The translations under genes and the position numbers were made by a program. Positions 44,340 to 54,736 of a DNA stretch of 64,000 nucleotides are shown here, one piece after another. Every line of letters begins with the position of its first letter. The first letter of the stretch is position 1. The stretch lies in assembly GCA_022478985.1 (NCBI GenBank), contig JAKSZP010000156.1:62001-126000 (forward strand). The letters are read 5' to 3'. A model generated the notes under the pieces. That model had not been told where the DNA came from. It did not search any database and saw nothing but the letters and a program-made list of their open reading frames with translations. The stretch is from Massospora cicadina. Lineage: Eukaryota > Entomophthoromycota > Entomophthoromycetes > Entomophthorales > Entomophthoraceae.

Positions 44340-45716
44340 CATCCCCTGCCATTTGGTCTTAAACCTACATGTGGTTCCTTCCACCACATTGGCATCCTCC
44401 CAAGCCACTATGGATTCACGCTTAAGGACACCAAGGACTTTATCCTTGATGCAGTGAACACCAAGATTGCTAGCTGGAACTAGAGGAATATAATTCCTTA
44501 GGGACAAGCCCTGATGGCTATCATATTCCTTCTGTCTAAGGTTTGATTTCTTGCCACATCTGCACCTTTACAGAAACCTTCTATATGAGGCTTTATATGA
44601 TGCTTCATTGCTAAATATGGGACTCAAATTACCCGCCTACAGCACTGACTACTATCACCTAAATCTTCCACAAAGGGGGTCTGGGGTCCTGGTCACTAGA
44701 ATCCATGGCGCCTCAAGTTATCTCAAGTTCCTACGGCCATTGTTTTCTAAGACATGAATCAATGCCCTAATGAGCACCTGAATTCCTCCAAGCAGTGTCT
44801 TCATCTCTGGGACTAACTAGAGCATTAATGACTTTTTTTGGAGAGTAATAAACAACCCCGTTGATTGCCAAACCCATGCTAAGCACCTAATAGAAATTGG
44901 ATCTTCTGTCCCTGAAAAGGGTAGGTTCATTGGTTCATCATGCCTTCCCTTACATAATGGATAGCCCTGGACTCAAATTGTTGCCATAAAATTATGAATA
45001 ATTGACAAGTTGACATAAGATGGCTTATCCCACTGGATAGACATCCTATCCACTAAGTCTCCTTGAGCTTCTTCCACCCTCCAAAAATCAACCTCAAGAA
45101 GCTCTGGAATGACATCTACCACCCAGTCCTATTAGCAGAAAAATGTCCAACCCTCTGTGGTGTGTACTCCACTGCTCCTAAAGGAAAGGTTACCATACTG
45201 GCACAACTTTCTGGAATAGAATTTGTCCTCACTGCACTGAGTCCATTGACTCTCACATGAACGCTTTTTCACCTGTCCAGGCATCATCCCTTTCTGGCCT
45301 AGAGTCCACAAACTCCTTCAGGATTAACCATGAATTGGACACCCAGTCCAAGACTTGATGTTTGAACATACCCTACCATATGCTACAATTCCCTCTGGAT
45401 TCTATCCTAAGCCACAGCTATTGGGACCATTCATAACTCCTCTCTATATGCTGCCTTCAATGCTTAATTGTGGACTTTACCCCATATGATTGCCCACTTC
45501 CATTACACTTTAGGATGGCTCTAAAGATTTGCACCATGTCATCAGCCCTTCCCAACTCAATGTAAACTGAGTCTCAACTATGGTAAGAACACCCCCTCAT
45601 TTTCTTGACATATTCTCCATAATTTTCCCTTACCTCAGACTCTTAGGAGCCCAGGCATAGCTTGATAAAAATCAATGAATCCCCTTTGGGTATGACTATT
45701 TAGTACTAAAAAGACT
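44340..45716 (+). pseudogene. LINE L5 ORF2 C-terminal region
   Basis: Reads DTKDFILDAVNTKIASWN (44,430-44,483), then MGLKLPAYSTDYYHLNLPQR (44,610-44,670) and FHPPKINLKKLWNDIY (45,070-45,120). The first block is the usual end of the LINE RT thumb. The others are unassigned C-terminal sequence. Many stops. No terminal CCHC was seen. Confidence 0.55.
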
Positions 45717-47232
45717 GGTACACTAACATCTATGCTAGTTAAGCTATTGTTTTTTATAGCTAGTCCTTATTATTGAAATTGGCACTTAGGTATTGTATTT
45801 TGAAGGCACAGGTAATAACTCAAATAAATAAGATGCTGTTATTAAGGCTGCCTTTTTAGTAAACTTTTAACAAAAGATAAGTTTGGCAAGAGGGTTTTAT
45901 TATAAAATAGAATAAAAGCATAATGCAGTATTGAATACTCCCAAAGGCTCAACTCTTTCTTCTCAGATAATCTCTTCAGCTAGATTCTACTCTAGCAATG
46001 TAGGAAAAGATCCTTCCCCTCTTGGAATTCAATTTAGATATCCCCTAATACTAGCATTCCTATTGGTGCTTCTCATGTGTACTAAGAAGCACTCCAAATT
46101 GGTAGACTAATGGGCTAATAATGAAAATTAGATTAATATAACAAATTTCTAAGGCTCAACAGAGTTCCATTGTTGTGACCAACCAATTGCATTAGAAGCT
46201 CCGGCAGAATTCCAAAATAGAATAAGGTGCCTCCTACTGAATATTTTATGTTGGTATGAGGGATAAGATAATGGATAAGGTATAGGTAGCAGAAGCAGAT
46301 CTAATTCTCTGAGGCTAAAGGCCTAAGCTATCACTAGATTGAGGGGTAGAAGCTGCACCGGGGGGTATGGGTTTTGATCTGTCAGGTTTACGATTCTCCA
46401 GCATTGGTCCAGAACACCAAGAGTAAGTTGATACAACTTTGACTATTTAAGAAATTGAGGCCTGCGCGCTCAAGACTCCTTATCCCATTGAAGCCCAGTT
46501 ATAGGTATTAGTAAAATATAGATATTAACTAAATATTGCTTGAACTGATGGTTGGTCAAACCAATTGCAAAGCTTATCAGTATATCAAAATGATTATTTA
46601 TTGATGAGAAGATTACATTAAAAAGTATATAAAGGCATATCCAATGGGAACAGGTGATCTGTTTATATGCTTTATCCTGAATTATATCTTTTATAGTGAG
46701 AGCTGTATCTATATGTATGTATATATAGTATATCAATATAACTTTTAACTGTTGCTGTTCCTTCCCAAGAATACTATACATTTAATTAAAAAGGTTGTAT
46801 CAGGAAGGTGTAAAAGTAAAAACTTTTTAGTTTATAACAGCAGACTTTGGATTTATAGATGTAAAGATTGTTAAAGGGCTAGTTTAGTATATCAAAAATT
46901 GATTCTCACTCTTATCAACTATCTGCATTCGGGAGTTATATTAATTCGCTAAGCTTATAAAGTAGAACAAAAAAACTCAGAAACTGTGCTATAATTCCTT
47001 TTCCTTAAGAAAAACTTTAGCAAATTTAAAAGATCATAATAAATGTGGGCTTTATTTTTAAAATTTAATACGTTAACGTACTGTTGACTTAGAGTTAAAA
47101 TCCATAATTATATATTCCTTCTTGGCAATCCTCATCGGCGTGTCGTCTGTTCTAAAGTCGACCCGACTTAAATATATTGTCAGTAAAGGAAATGGCAATT
47201 TAAACATATATCGAACAAGTAGTTTATGGAAG
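45717..47232. other. Unassigned stretch before the F-box gene
   Basis: AT-rich with no recognised gene. One minus-strand frame of 103 codons (46,470-46,781) is rich in I, L, Y and F, as expected by chance in AT-rich DNA. From about 47,090 onward CG dinucleotides become common, marking the approach to the host gene and probably its 3' UTR. Confidence 0.35.
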
Positions 47233-48207
47233 TTAGTTTCCTTGTATAATGGGATATGGCCATAGATGGATATCCTTGATGCCAGTTTTATCCAAGATGA
47301 GCTCAGTCAGATCCAAAGAATCTAACCACACCTTTAGGACGTGGGTGTTAATAGCGTAGAGAGAGTTTCCTACGATGTTGAGGCATTTTAGTTTGGGGAG
47401 GTTGGGAAGGATTAAGTTTGGAGGGAAGTCTAGACCCAGATCATTGTGACGAAGTGAGAGGTGGGTGATATTGCTACTGGCTATTGCATTAAGGAAATTG
47501 ACTAAGAAAGTATGATCCCATCCCAAGCCTATCGCCGACATATCAAGGTCTACTAGATACGGGTTAGCCTTGATTGCTCTACAGAGTTCTGAAGTTGGCA
47601 TATCATTAACAAAGTTGTATTCGAAGTGGAAGGCTTTGAGATTCCCTTCCTCTAACAGCTTCCATAGGGTGATGAGGTTTGCCTGCTCGAATGCACATCG
47701 ATCGAATGTGATTTGGAGACACTTGCCACTAAACAAAGCACTAAACAGCCCAATAAGTGGGCGATCCCCACTCTCGCCATCGTAGAATTCACAACATGCG
47801 AATCGGACATGGCGTGCTTTAAAACTGGAAGATTCAAACAACTCTCTTAGCTTCACCGCCCCAACGCAGTCAATCACACATTGGATCTCTAATTCGTCAA
47901 CAGGTAGCCACCTCCAATTACGTTGTATGACATACAGTGCATGACGGTGCGTATTGAAATCGGGAACTAGAATAAGTTTTTTTAGATCATTCGAAAATGG
48001 ATTTTTGTCTGAGTCTTCTTCGCCCGTCTGGTTACTCTTTAAGGTCATAGTCGAGTGACATTCATACAGAACTCTGAGTCGGTTTTCGCTAATTACCACC
48101 TTCCTCAGTAGTCGGCTGGTCCCAGCTAAGCTTGAGAGACTTGCCATATCCTTAATCCTACTTGTCACCTCATACAGTAGTTCAATAGGAAAATCAATCA
48201 GTTGCAT
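47233..48207 (-). CDS. F-box / leucine-rich-repeat protein, probable host gene
   Basis: A single uninterrupted frame of 324 codons. The N-terminus LIDFPIELLYEVTSRIKDMA, then SLSSLAGTSRLLRKVV (residues 3-38), fits an F-box, the Skp1-binding helix set of SCF ubiquitin ligases. The middle part has helical and strand repeats. Residues about 245-310 read as LRRs: ITHLSLRHNDLG, LPKLKCLNIVGNSLY and LTELILDKTGI. F-box/LRR proteins choose substrates for ubiquitination. No intron is needed. The locus has many CG dinucleotides, unlike the transposons, and no TE similarity. The first ATG is the only sensible start. The substrate is unknown; membership in an expanded fungal F-box family is likely. Confidence 0.8.
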   Translation of the reverse strand: MQLIDFPIELLYEVTSRIKDMASLSSLAGTSRLLRKVVISENRLRVLYECHSTMTLKSNQTGEEDSDKNPFSNDLKKLILVPDFNTHRHALYVIQRNWRWLPVDELEIQCVIDCVGAVKLRELFESSSFKARHVRFACCEFYDGESGDRPLIGLFSALFSGKCLQITFDRCAFEQANLITLWKLLEEGNLKAFHFEYNFVNDMPTSELCRAIKANPYLVDLDMSAIGLGWDHTFLVNFLNAIASSNITHLSLRHNDLGLDFPPNLILPNLPKLKCLNIVGNSLYAINTHVLKVWLDSLDLTELILDKTGIKDIHLWPYPIIQGN

Positions 48208-48377
48208 CTGTACTCTGCTAGCGTATCTAAAACTATTTTATTCTCGATACTTTTCAAGACCGCTTGGTCGGCTTATCTCGAATAAACTCTTTTTAAGGCC
48301 ACCCATCCTTCAATTTATCCGCCTAAGCCACACTATTCTAAATCAAATTTGGATCGACAATACCATTAACCAAATTA
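48208..48377 (-). promoter_or_regulatory. Upstream region of the F-box gene
   Basis: Contains GAATAAAATAG 32-42 bases before the start codon on the minus strand, a weak TATA-like candidate, in CG-containing DNA. Two short retroposed repeats begin 170 bases upstream of the ATG. No other element is recognised. Confidence 0.3.
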
Positions 48378-48472
48378 AGAATGGGCGAATTGATGATTGG
48401 AACCCACTACTACTAAAAAGAATGGCCGAATCGATGGCTGGGCTCCACTACTACTAAAAGAGAATGGCCGAA
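48378..48472 (+). mobile_element. Two tandem short retroposed insertions (M5, M6)
   Basis: Three copies of agaatgg(g/c)cgaa (48,378-48,389; 48,419-48,430; 48,461-48,472) bracket two inserts of 29-30 bp ending ACTACTACTAAAA. The inserts differ from each other (TGATTGGAACCC versus TGGCTGGGCTCC), so they look like successive insertions into the same site or an old duplication. The end resembles, but is not identical to, the M1-M4 end. Confidence 0.55.
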
Positions 48473-48740
48473 GCATTACAATATTCTATACAATTGCCAT
48501 ACATTGTCTAAGCAATTTTTTATAATATATTTATTAATTGTATGGTTCTTGTTTTTTCATTTTCATTTATTGACTAGCTGTTAAGCTGCAGCTTTGCTTG
48601 TAGAAAAAATTAAAGACTTTGATTTTATCTTTTATTTGATATCTCATTATTATTAAGCAAGATATGTTCTAACTTTTTAAACATTAATTAAGATATTTAT
48701 ATTACTCTAAACATTATTGCTATATAAATTATTACTACTG

Positions 48741-48790
48741 TTTTTTTTTAGTACTAGATGGTCCCAACCCAAGGGGGGATTCATCGATGT
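48741..48790 (-). mobile_element. Hyper-truncated LINE copy M7 (50 bp)
   Basis: The minus strand reads ACATCGATGAATCCCCCC, then TTGGGTTGGGACCATC, then TAGTACT and an A run. It is flanked by attattactactg (48,728-48,740 and 48,791-48,803). It is the longest of the short copies and shares AATGAATCCCC with the L5 3' end, which identifies the source. Confidence 0.85.
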
Positions 48791-48989
48791 ATTATTACTA
48801 CTGTTTTCATTTACTTAATTAGATTACTTACCTTATACAAAAAGCTTTTTTCCTATAGTTCATTTAATCAAACCTTACCAAAAATCAACTGTAAGTATTA
48901 TTCAAATATGTATACCTTTTATAGAATTAGTTTCTATACCCAAAAAGCTTTTTTTCTAACCCATACCAAAGTTATATATAATTAATTCT

Positions 48990-49560
48990 TATAAGAACCA
49001 ATGCTTTTTATAGCCAAGGCTTCTATATCTATAGCTCCTTTCTTAACTAGTACCTACATTTATATAGATATATCTTGATATCAATTATACTATAAATAGT
49101 CAACTTTATTTTCTATAAACTTCCTCTTTTAATCTTTACTTTAAAGTAAATATAAATAGATTGATTTATTTATAATTCTTACAGACAAATTTAAATACTC
49201 ACAATCCCTTTTTCTAACTATAACTAAAGCTAAATTAATTATAATCTAAAAACAAACTTTAATAACTAATGCCCTCATGTCCATACCCCTTTTATAACCT
49301 GTCACTTATAATCACCCATTATTACCTTATCTTAATTCTATCTTCAATAGCTATAGCTCAGATATTTATAAACTCTCTACTTAACTCTTACCTAAAGTTA
49401 CTGTAAATATTATTGTAAAAATTATTATCTTATAGTTAAGGCTTTAATACCTATAAACTCCTTCTTAAATTCTTACCTAGTACTTTCTAAGATTTCTTAT
49501 AAATATTGTTCTTATAAATAGAATGAATAGTATTCAATATTCTACTAAACTCAATCTAAG
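48990..49560. repeat. AT-rich degenerate repeats
   Basis: Phrases such as CTATAAACTCCTTCTTAA and AACTCTTACCTA recur at roughly 100-bp spacing (49,030, 49,370, 49,455). The copies are strongly diverged. No coding potential. Possibly an old satellite or AT-rich element interior. Confidence 0.4.
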
Positions 49561-49884
49561 GTAAAGTTGAAATATAATATATAGCAACATACTTGTGCTT
49601 CACTATGATTTACAACAAATAGTATTTATTATCACATGATGCTATTCAGTTACTTAAGCTTTATATTGTTAAATGGCTGTCAATAGGTTTAGGAAGTGAT
49701 TAAATTATCATATTTAACCAAGAAAAAACTACCAAACTGCTTAACTGAAAGGATAGTGATATTCTCATGTTTAGATACCATATAGCTATTTAAGATTATT
49801 TAGTAACTTACTTTAATGATTCAATTTTTTATATTGGCTGATGGCCATCAATAATTTATATATAAAACTTATTGAACTAACCAA
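49561..49884. other. AT-rich non-coding stretch
   Basis: No gene. ACCAAACTGCTTAACTGAAA at 49,729 is similar to ACCAAACTGCTATATGAAAT at 50,334, so this may be an outer boundary of the minisatellite that follows. Confidence 0.3.
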
Positions 49885-50335
49885 CTAATCCACAAACTGC
49901 TTAGCAAAACCAATTAATCTATCAGATCAAATGATTAGACTCAAACCACTTAGCAAAATTTTTGAACCTATTGAAACAAACATACATCCTTTTATTTGCT
50001 TAGCAAAATTATTAAACCTATTGGAGCAACCAAATAATTAAACCACTATTCAAAGCTATTAAACCTATCAAGACAATCAGTCTTATATAAAGCACTTAGC
50101 AATATTACTGAATCTTCAAGAATAAACTGACAACACAAAACTTTAATCAGCAAACTCATTGAACCTATTGAACAACCAAATATCTAATAAAATACTTAGC
50201 AAAACTGTTTGATATCTATTATCAAATCATATATCCTGAAACCACTTAGCAAACCTATTGACCTATTAAAACAATCAAATATCCATTTAAACACTTAGCA
50301 AAACCATTAATCTATCTGATCAACCAATATAACAC
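49885..50335. repeat. Minisatellite, about 50-bp unit, about nine diverged copies
   Basis: Each unit contains CACTTAGCAAAA, then ATTgAACCTATT-like text, then CAATCAAATAT-like text. Copies start near 49,903, 49,945, 49,996, 50,048, 50,098, 50,142, 50,193, 50,246 and 50,295. Unit-to-unit identity is moderate, so the array is old. No ORF. Confidence 0.7.
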
Positions 50336-51430
50336 CAAACTGCTATATGAAATGATAATGATACAAAAAATGATGCTGAAATAAAATTAAACCAAATCTT
50401 TACAAAAACAATTCAGAATAACGCTAAAAAGATTACATAATTGATTATACTGATGAATCAGTCAAAACACTTCTCTTTATACAGATTTATAGATTAGTGA
50501 CCTAAGATGCTCTTGAGGTTCAAAAGTCATCAGAATAATAAGGCGTTTAAGCTTTCTGTTGTCAGGAATTCTTCAATTTGCAAAAATCCTGAGAGATGCA
50601 ATTCAGGGAACATCACATATTAGATCTTTCTTGGTGCAGAATAAATGGTTAGATGACATTTAGAGGACATGAGTTTGTTTTTCTTAATTGGCATAACAGA
50701 GAAAACAGAGATAAACTGGAAACATATCTGGAGATATATAAACTTATATATTGCTGAGATGGGAAGCAGATTTATAGTTTATATTTTTACAAGCATTTTA
50801 TGAGTTAAATACTATACTATATGCAAATATTGGAGGTTAGGTTTAAAGACATAAACGCAGATTTTGTACACCATGTTTTATATCACTGTAAGAAGACATG
50901 ATACTAGATTGAAAAACATGTAGAAATAACTTGAAAGAAGTTTTTAAAACAATTCTTTCTTTGAAAGCACTGTATTTCAATAGTATTTTTAGTATATATA
51001 AGAAGCTAAATTTCAGTTACTTTTATAATTTATGTAATCTCATTTATACTTTTAGTTAGAATAGAACTCAAGTTGTACCCCAGTATAGCTCAAAATAAAA
51101 TGTATTGATTAAAGCCCAAGTTCTCAGCTTATCTATTATACATAGATTAAATACCACTTATGTGTATATTAGCCCTTATCAAGGTAATAATAATTATAAG
51201 TGTGCTAGAATAAAGTTTTGGGGTTCATTGATCATTGTCTAGGTATTTCTGGAGTAGGCCTGAAATGTATTAAGAAAATTTTATGGACACTAAAATATCA
51301 TAGTACATCTAGTGATTCAGGTGATGGATAATTAATTTGATTCTATAAAGTTGTTTAATTACTATCAGAGTTCTTATGAATATTAACTGCAAAAACAGTA
51401 TAAAACAGATATTAGAAGTTCTAAGACTTA
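50336..51430. other. AT-rich non-coding stretch, nothing recognised
   Basis: No ORF above about 60 codons, no repeat unit and no TE motif could be identified. Confidence 0.4.
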
Positions 51431-52130
51431 AGCTATCAAAGTCCCAAAATAGTTTCTTCATTACCCACTCAAATCAACTCCTCACCACCAATTCCACCCT
51501 TTTAAGGGCTTCTCAGTAAAAAACATTAAATCAGATAACCTTCAAGGCAGACGCTTCCACCACCAACGTTACTTTCTGCCAAACCCTACACATGCTATGG
51601 AGCTTCTTATTGACAGAATTCCTTGTGTAAGTTTCCCACATGACTTCCCAGAAAAAGCCTAGAAACCAATTTAGGATATTGCATTCACTGCAGGCCATGA
51701 ATGAATTGATACTGTAAACCTCTTGATGTACAATCTGAATTACCTCCAATCCCACCAACATACAAAACTTTTTGCATGTGCCTGATTTAATCAAGTATGC
51801 AGAATTATAACTTGGCCATTAATAAGGGTATGCATACTGCTGGCCTCATCAATGAGAAATATTATCATCTTGACAGCCTTCAACCTCTTGCCACTGATTT
51901 CATATCTCAGATTCTGTCTTCCCTCTTGCATGTCATCCATTTAAAACTGGATGGTAATCCCCCTGACCCCCTTCCCCATCTGATATGGCATCTTAGGCTA
52001 TTAGCCAAGGTACCATATCTGAATTTTTTTATTAAAGATAATTCCTTTGTTTGACTTACCACAAATAAAGATGCATGGATATACTACCTCTTTTTGGGTT
52101 GTGCACACTAGTGCTAAAAGTTCCCAAAAT
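51430..52130 (+). mobile_element. Probable LINE 3' scrap L6
   Basis: Plus-strand open pieces VTFCQTLHMLWSFLLTEFLV (51,570-51,630) and 51,797-52,054 (85 codons) precede TTTGGGTTGTGCACACTAGT, then GCTAAAAG at 52,098-52,126. That ending parallels the L5 end TTTGGGT, then TAGTACTAAAAA. It is probably a 5'-truncated relative of L5. The protein match to L5 is weak, so the call rests on the 3' end. Confidence 0.4.
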
Positions 52131-53890
52131 GATTTTTATTAAAGCTTCTGTTATTATTCTTAGAATGGCATAGGGTTGATGGAGAAGAAAGCAAAATGGC
52201 AGCTTATGGGACATATAAATTGAAGTTGACAAGCAAGGGCTATATTGGACATATATAAAATGGCCAAGACTCTGCTAAATAATTATTAATATCAAGTCAT
52301 ATATGGCTAAACTAAAAATTTTTGTTATAAATTTAAGTAAAGTTGTGATGTAAATGTTAAAACTTGGATCATTTAAGAGAGTGAAACTATTTTACTCATA
52401 AAATTATAACAGCTTAGGTTAGTTTAAAGGTTATCAATGCTTGATCTGATAGCTTAATAATGACACATGGATGGAGTTAAGAGTCTAACCTATGCCTTTT
52501 TATATAGTTGATTAGGTAGCCACTCCCACTTATTAAATAATGTGTTCATGGCAGGATGTTAAAATTTTATTAGGTTATGGATATCAGGAGAAACATCTTG
52601 TTACAATTTCAGATCTTGCACTTTTTACGCTTTGATTCTCCCCTATATTTATATCATTAGGATTTGAATATACTACCACTGAGAGTGAACTGGAAGGGCA
52701 CTTTATTAAGAGTTTTGATTTTAATTCCTAGTGGTTTTTAATTTCTCAAACTGAAAAGTACCCTAATACCACATATGAGTTTCATGGACTAGAATCTTAA
52801 CATATATTACTAAATTACATTTATTCTTTAATAAAAATTAGTAGCTTTGATTTGAGTGTCATAGTTAGCCTTAACTTTTAGTTTGGCACTGAGGAAATTT
52901 TTGGCATTTATACTAAAGCTTTGGTGGCTTTAAAAAATTCTCTAATGAATTAATTGGCCATCAGAATATGCTAATAGGTTTTAAAACAGTAGTTTAGATT
53001 GAACTTTTATAGTATATGAATCAAAATATAATGGACCTATAAGGTAATGAATTTTCAAGATTTTTTTAGGATTTCTAATAGTACTCTTATACAGAGAATC
53101 CAATAGAGTTTGATATAGTTTCTCAGTATTACTACACAGAGGGTATAGTTTATAAATAAGTAAATGTGCATGAAAACCTAGTTCATTATCCCTTTTACCA
53201 TATTGCCATAGTTTATTTTATAAGTGAGGATGTATGTGGAAGCCTAATATGATGAAGATGTCATAATATAAATTGAGCTGTAGTGATTGCATCACCATAG
53301 ATAGCTTCCATGACTATTGAGCATCTTTTAAGGTATTCTGTGCCATACAAGGCATAACATGCGCTTATTTTCTTATGATGTCTACTAATTTAGGTCCTAT
53401 TAAAAAACCATATGTTGCTGTCAAAATTTGAGACATTAAGAGATCAAAAAGCCGCTCCCATAGCAAACATTGATGAGTAAACTATCAATTCCTCTCAAAT
53501 AACCTGCTATCAAATGAACACTTGGAAATTTTGATCAAGAGTTATTATGCATCTAGGAACTGATGGAGATGCCTTATGGATTGGCCCACTAGCTTCCAGC
53601 ACCACTAAAAGATGATTCCAATCAATAAAGTTATAAAGTCATTTCCAACAGATAACAATGAGGCCTCAACTTGGCAGTCAATACAGAATAAATTGAAAGG
53701 TCCTGACCATAGGGAAAATGTAGGTCTTCTTAGCAAAGCATCCCAACTCAACCTATAACTATTGGATCCTTTTATTCTGATAAAGTCATCTGATTACCCG
53801 CCTTCTTTGTCTTCTTTGACTTATTAACTAATTTAATGGCTTTGTTCCCTATTTGAACCTTGGTTTATAGTCAAGAGAAAGATAAGTCAA
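52131..53890. other. Unassigned stretch, possible LTR before 53,897
   Basis: No gene recognised. A primer-site-like sequence at 53,897 implies that the preceding DNA could be an LTR ending GTCAACA, but no partner copy exists in the window to define it. Confidence 0.3.
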
Positions 53891-53896
53891 CATAAG

Positions 53897-53914
53897 TGGT
53901 TCTCACTACAGGGG
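53897..53914 (+). other. Isolated Ty3 primer binding site
   Basis: TGGTTCTCACTACAGGGG, the same variant as at 31,984 and one base from the C/G site. The DNA that follows (to 54,435) has one readable fragment, VDQTQYQLQHDNINETIMQL near 54,100, with no family match. Confidence 0.55.
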
Positions 53915-54435
53915 CCCTCTGAAATGTACAGTGAAAACGTCTATCAAAAATGGTGAATAATTCCAACCAAGGAAATTAATGTAAAGATCAGATGAGAAGT
54001 TTAAACCAATGGATCACCATATATCAATACAAAGTGACTCCTTTGTAGCATGAAAGCTTGGAAATTTGGGCCATTTTTGAGTTAACACTACCCTCAGTTG
54101 ATCAAACTCAGTATCAACTTCAGCATGATAACATTAATGAAACTATCATGCAGTTATTGAATGGTATATACTCTGGGGGAGTTCATTCCAGTTGTTTCTG
54201 AGCCACATCCATACCTTCTACAATATGTGACTCATATTCCTCAGCTCTACTGCCATCAGAAAAATTAGCCCCTGGAACCAAAAGTTATCTCTGGATTTTG
54301 TTCATCTGGCCATACAGTATATCCTGCAAGTGGTAGTAATACATCATAGTGACAGTACAGGATACTACTGACCATCACATTACACTTATTAAAAATAATA
54401 ATAACAAAAAAATAAAAATTATAAGTGTTTTTAGG

Positions 54436-54721
54436 AGAGGAGGATACCCCAGTGGTAGAGTACATACTCACTAACACTGACTCCCCCAAGTTTGATCCTA
54501 GAAGTGAACTTTGGGTAGGGATGATTATAACTGTGTTAGCATTGCGCACCAATGCCCTGAACTGAGATAGCAAATAGCAAAGGCGGTCCATGGAGTTCCT
54601 GGCCTATCATATGCCACACATGGATGTTTTCTGGGTTTTATCCTCCTTTCCAATTTTCTTTAGTTCCCCTTAATTGGTGTGATATCATCCCCAGGTTGTC
54701 CCACCTTAAATAAAATTTAAA
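54436..54721 (+). mobile_element. SINE1, tRNA-derived, 286 bp
   Basis: Pol III box A TACCCCAGTGG (54,445-54,455) and box B AGTTTGATCCT (54,489-54,499) lie in tRNA spacing; the head resembles an Ala/Gly-type tRNA (AGTGGTAGAGTA). A unique body follows, then the tail GGTTGTCCCACCTTAAATAA (54,694-54,713). It is flanked by ataagtgtttttagg and ataattgtttttagg (54,421-54,435 and 54,722-54,736; 14 of 15 identical). It is about twice the length of SINE2 and has an unrelated head. Confidence 0.85.
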
Positions 54722-54736
54722 ATAATTGTTTTTAGG

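Larger units (their letters stand above)
43155..45716 (+). mobile_element. LINE L5, 5'-truncated, interrupted by a solo LTR
   Basis: Begins inside the RT palm (GFHFGDPMRPIMFNITLYPF at 43,240-43,310; MAFAGDTAI at 43,365-43,390). It resumes after the solo LTR with KIASWN and GQALMAIIFLLSKV-like text, typical after fungal LINE RT. The 3' end reads ATCAATGAATCCCC, then TTTGGGT, then TTTAGTACTAAAAA at about 45,680-45,716. The same end sequence defines the tiny copies M1-M4 and M7. All frames are broken. Confidence 0.7.

Noticed and set aside
45800..45830. L5 3' end placed at CTCAAATAAATAAG
   Set aside because: The stretch ending at 45,716 matches the M-type LINE 3' end much better; the later AATAAA text is probably coincidence.
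46470..46781. 103-codon minus-strand ORF as a membrane protein
   Set aside because: Hydrophobic composition is expected by chance in this AT-rich DNA, and no start context or homology is visible.
49885..50335. Regularly spaced repeats resembling a CRISPR array
   Set aside because: Unit and spacer are not separable, copies are diverged throughout, no cas genes exist, and the context is eukaryotic. A minisatellite explains it.
54436..54510. Possible functional tRNA gene
   Set aside because: Boxes A and B are present, but the acceptor and anticodon stems do not pair. A unique body, a LINE-like tail and a target duplication show it is a SINE.
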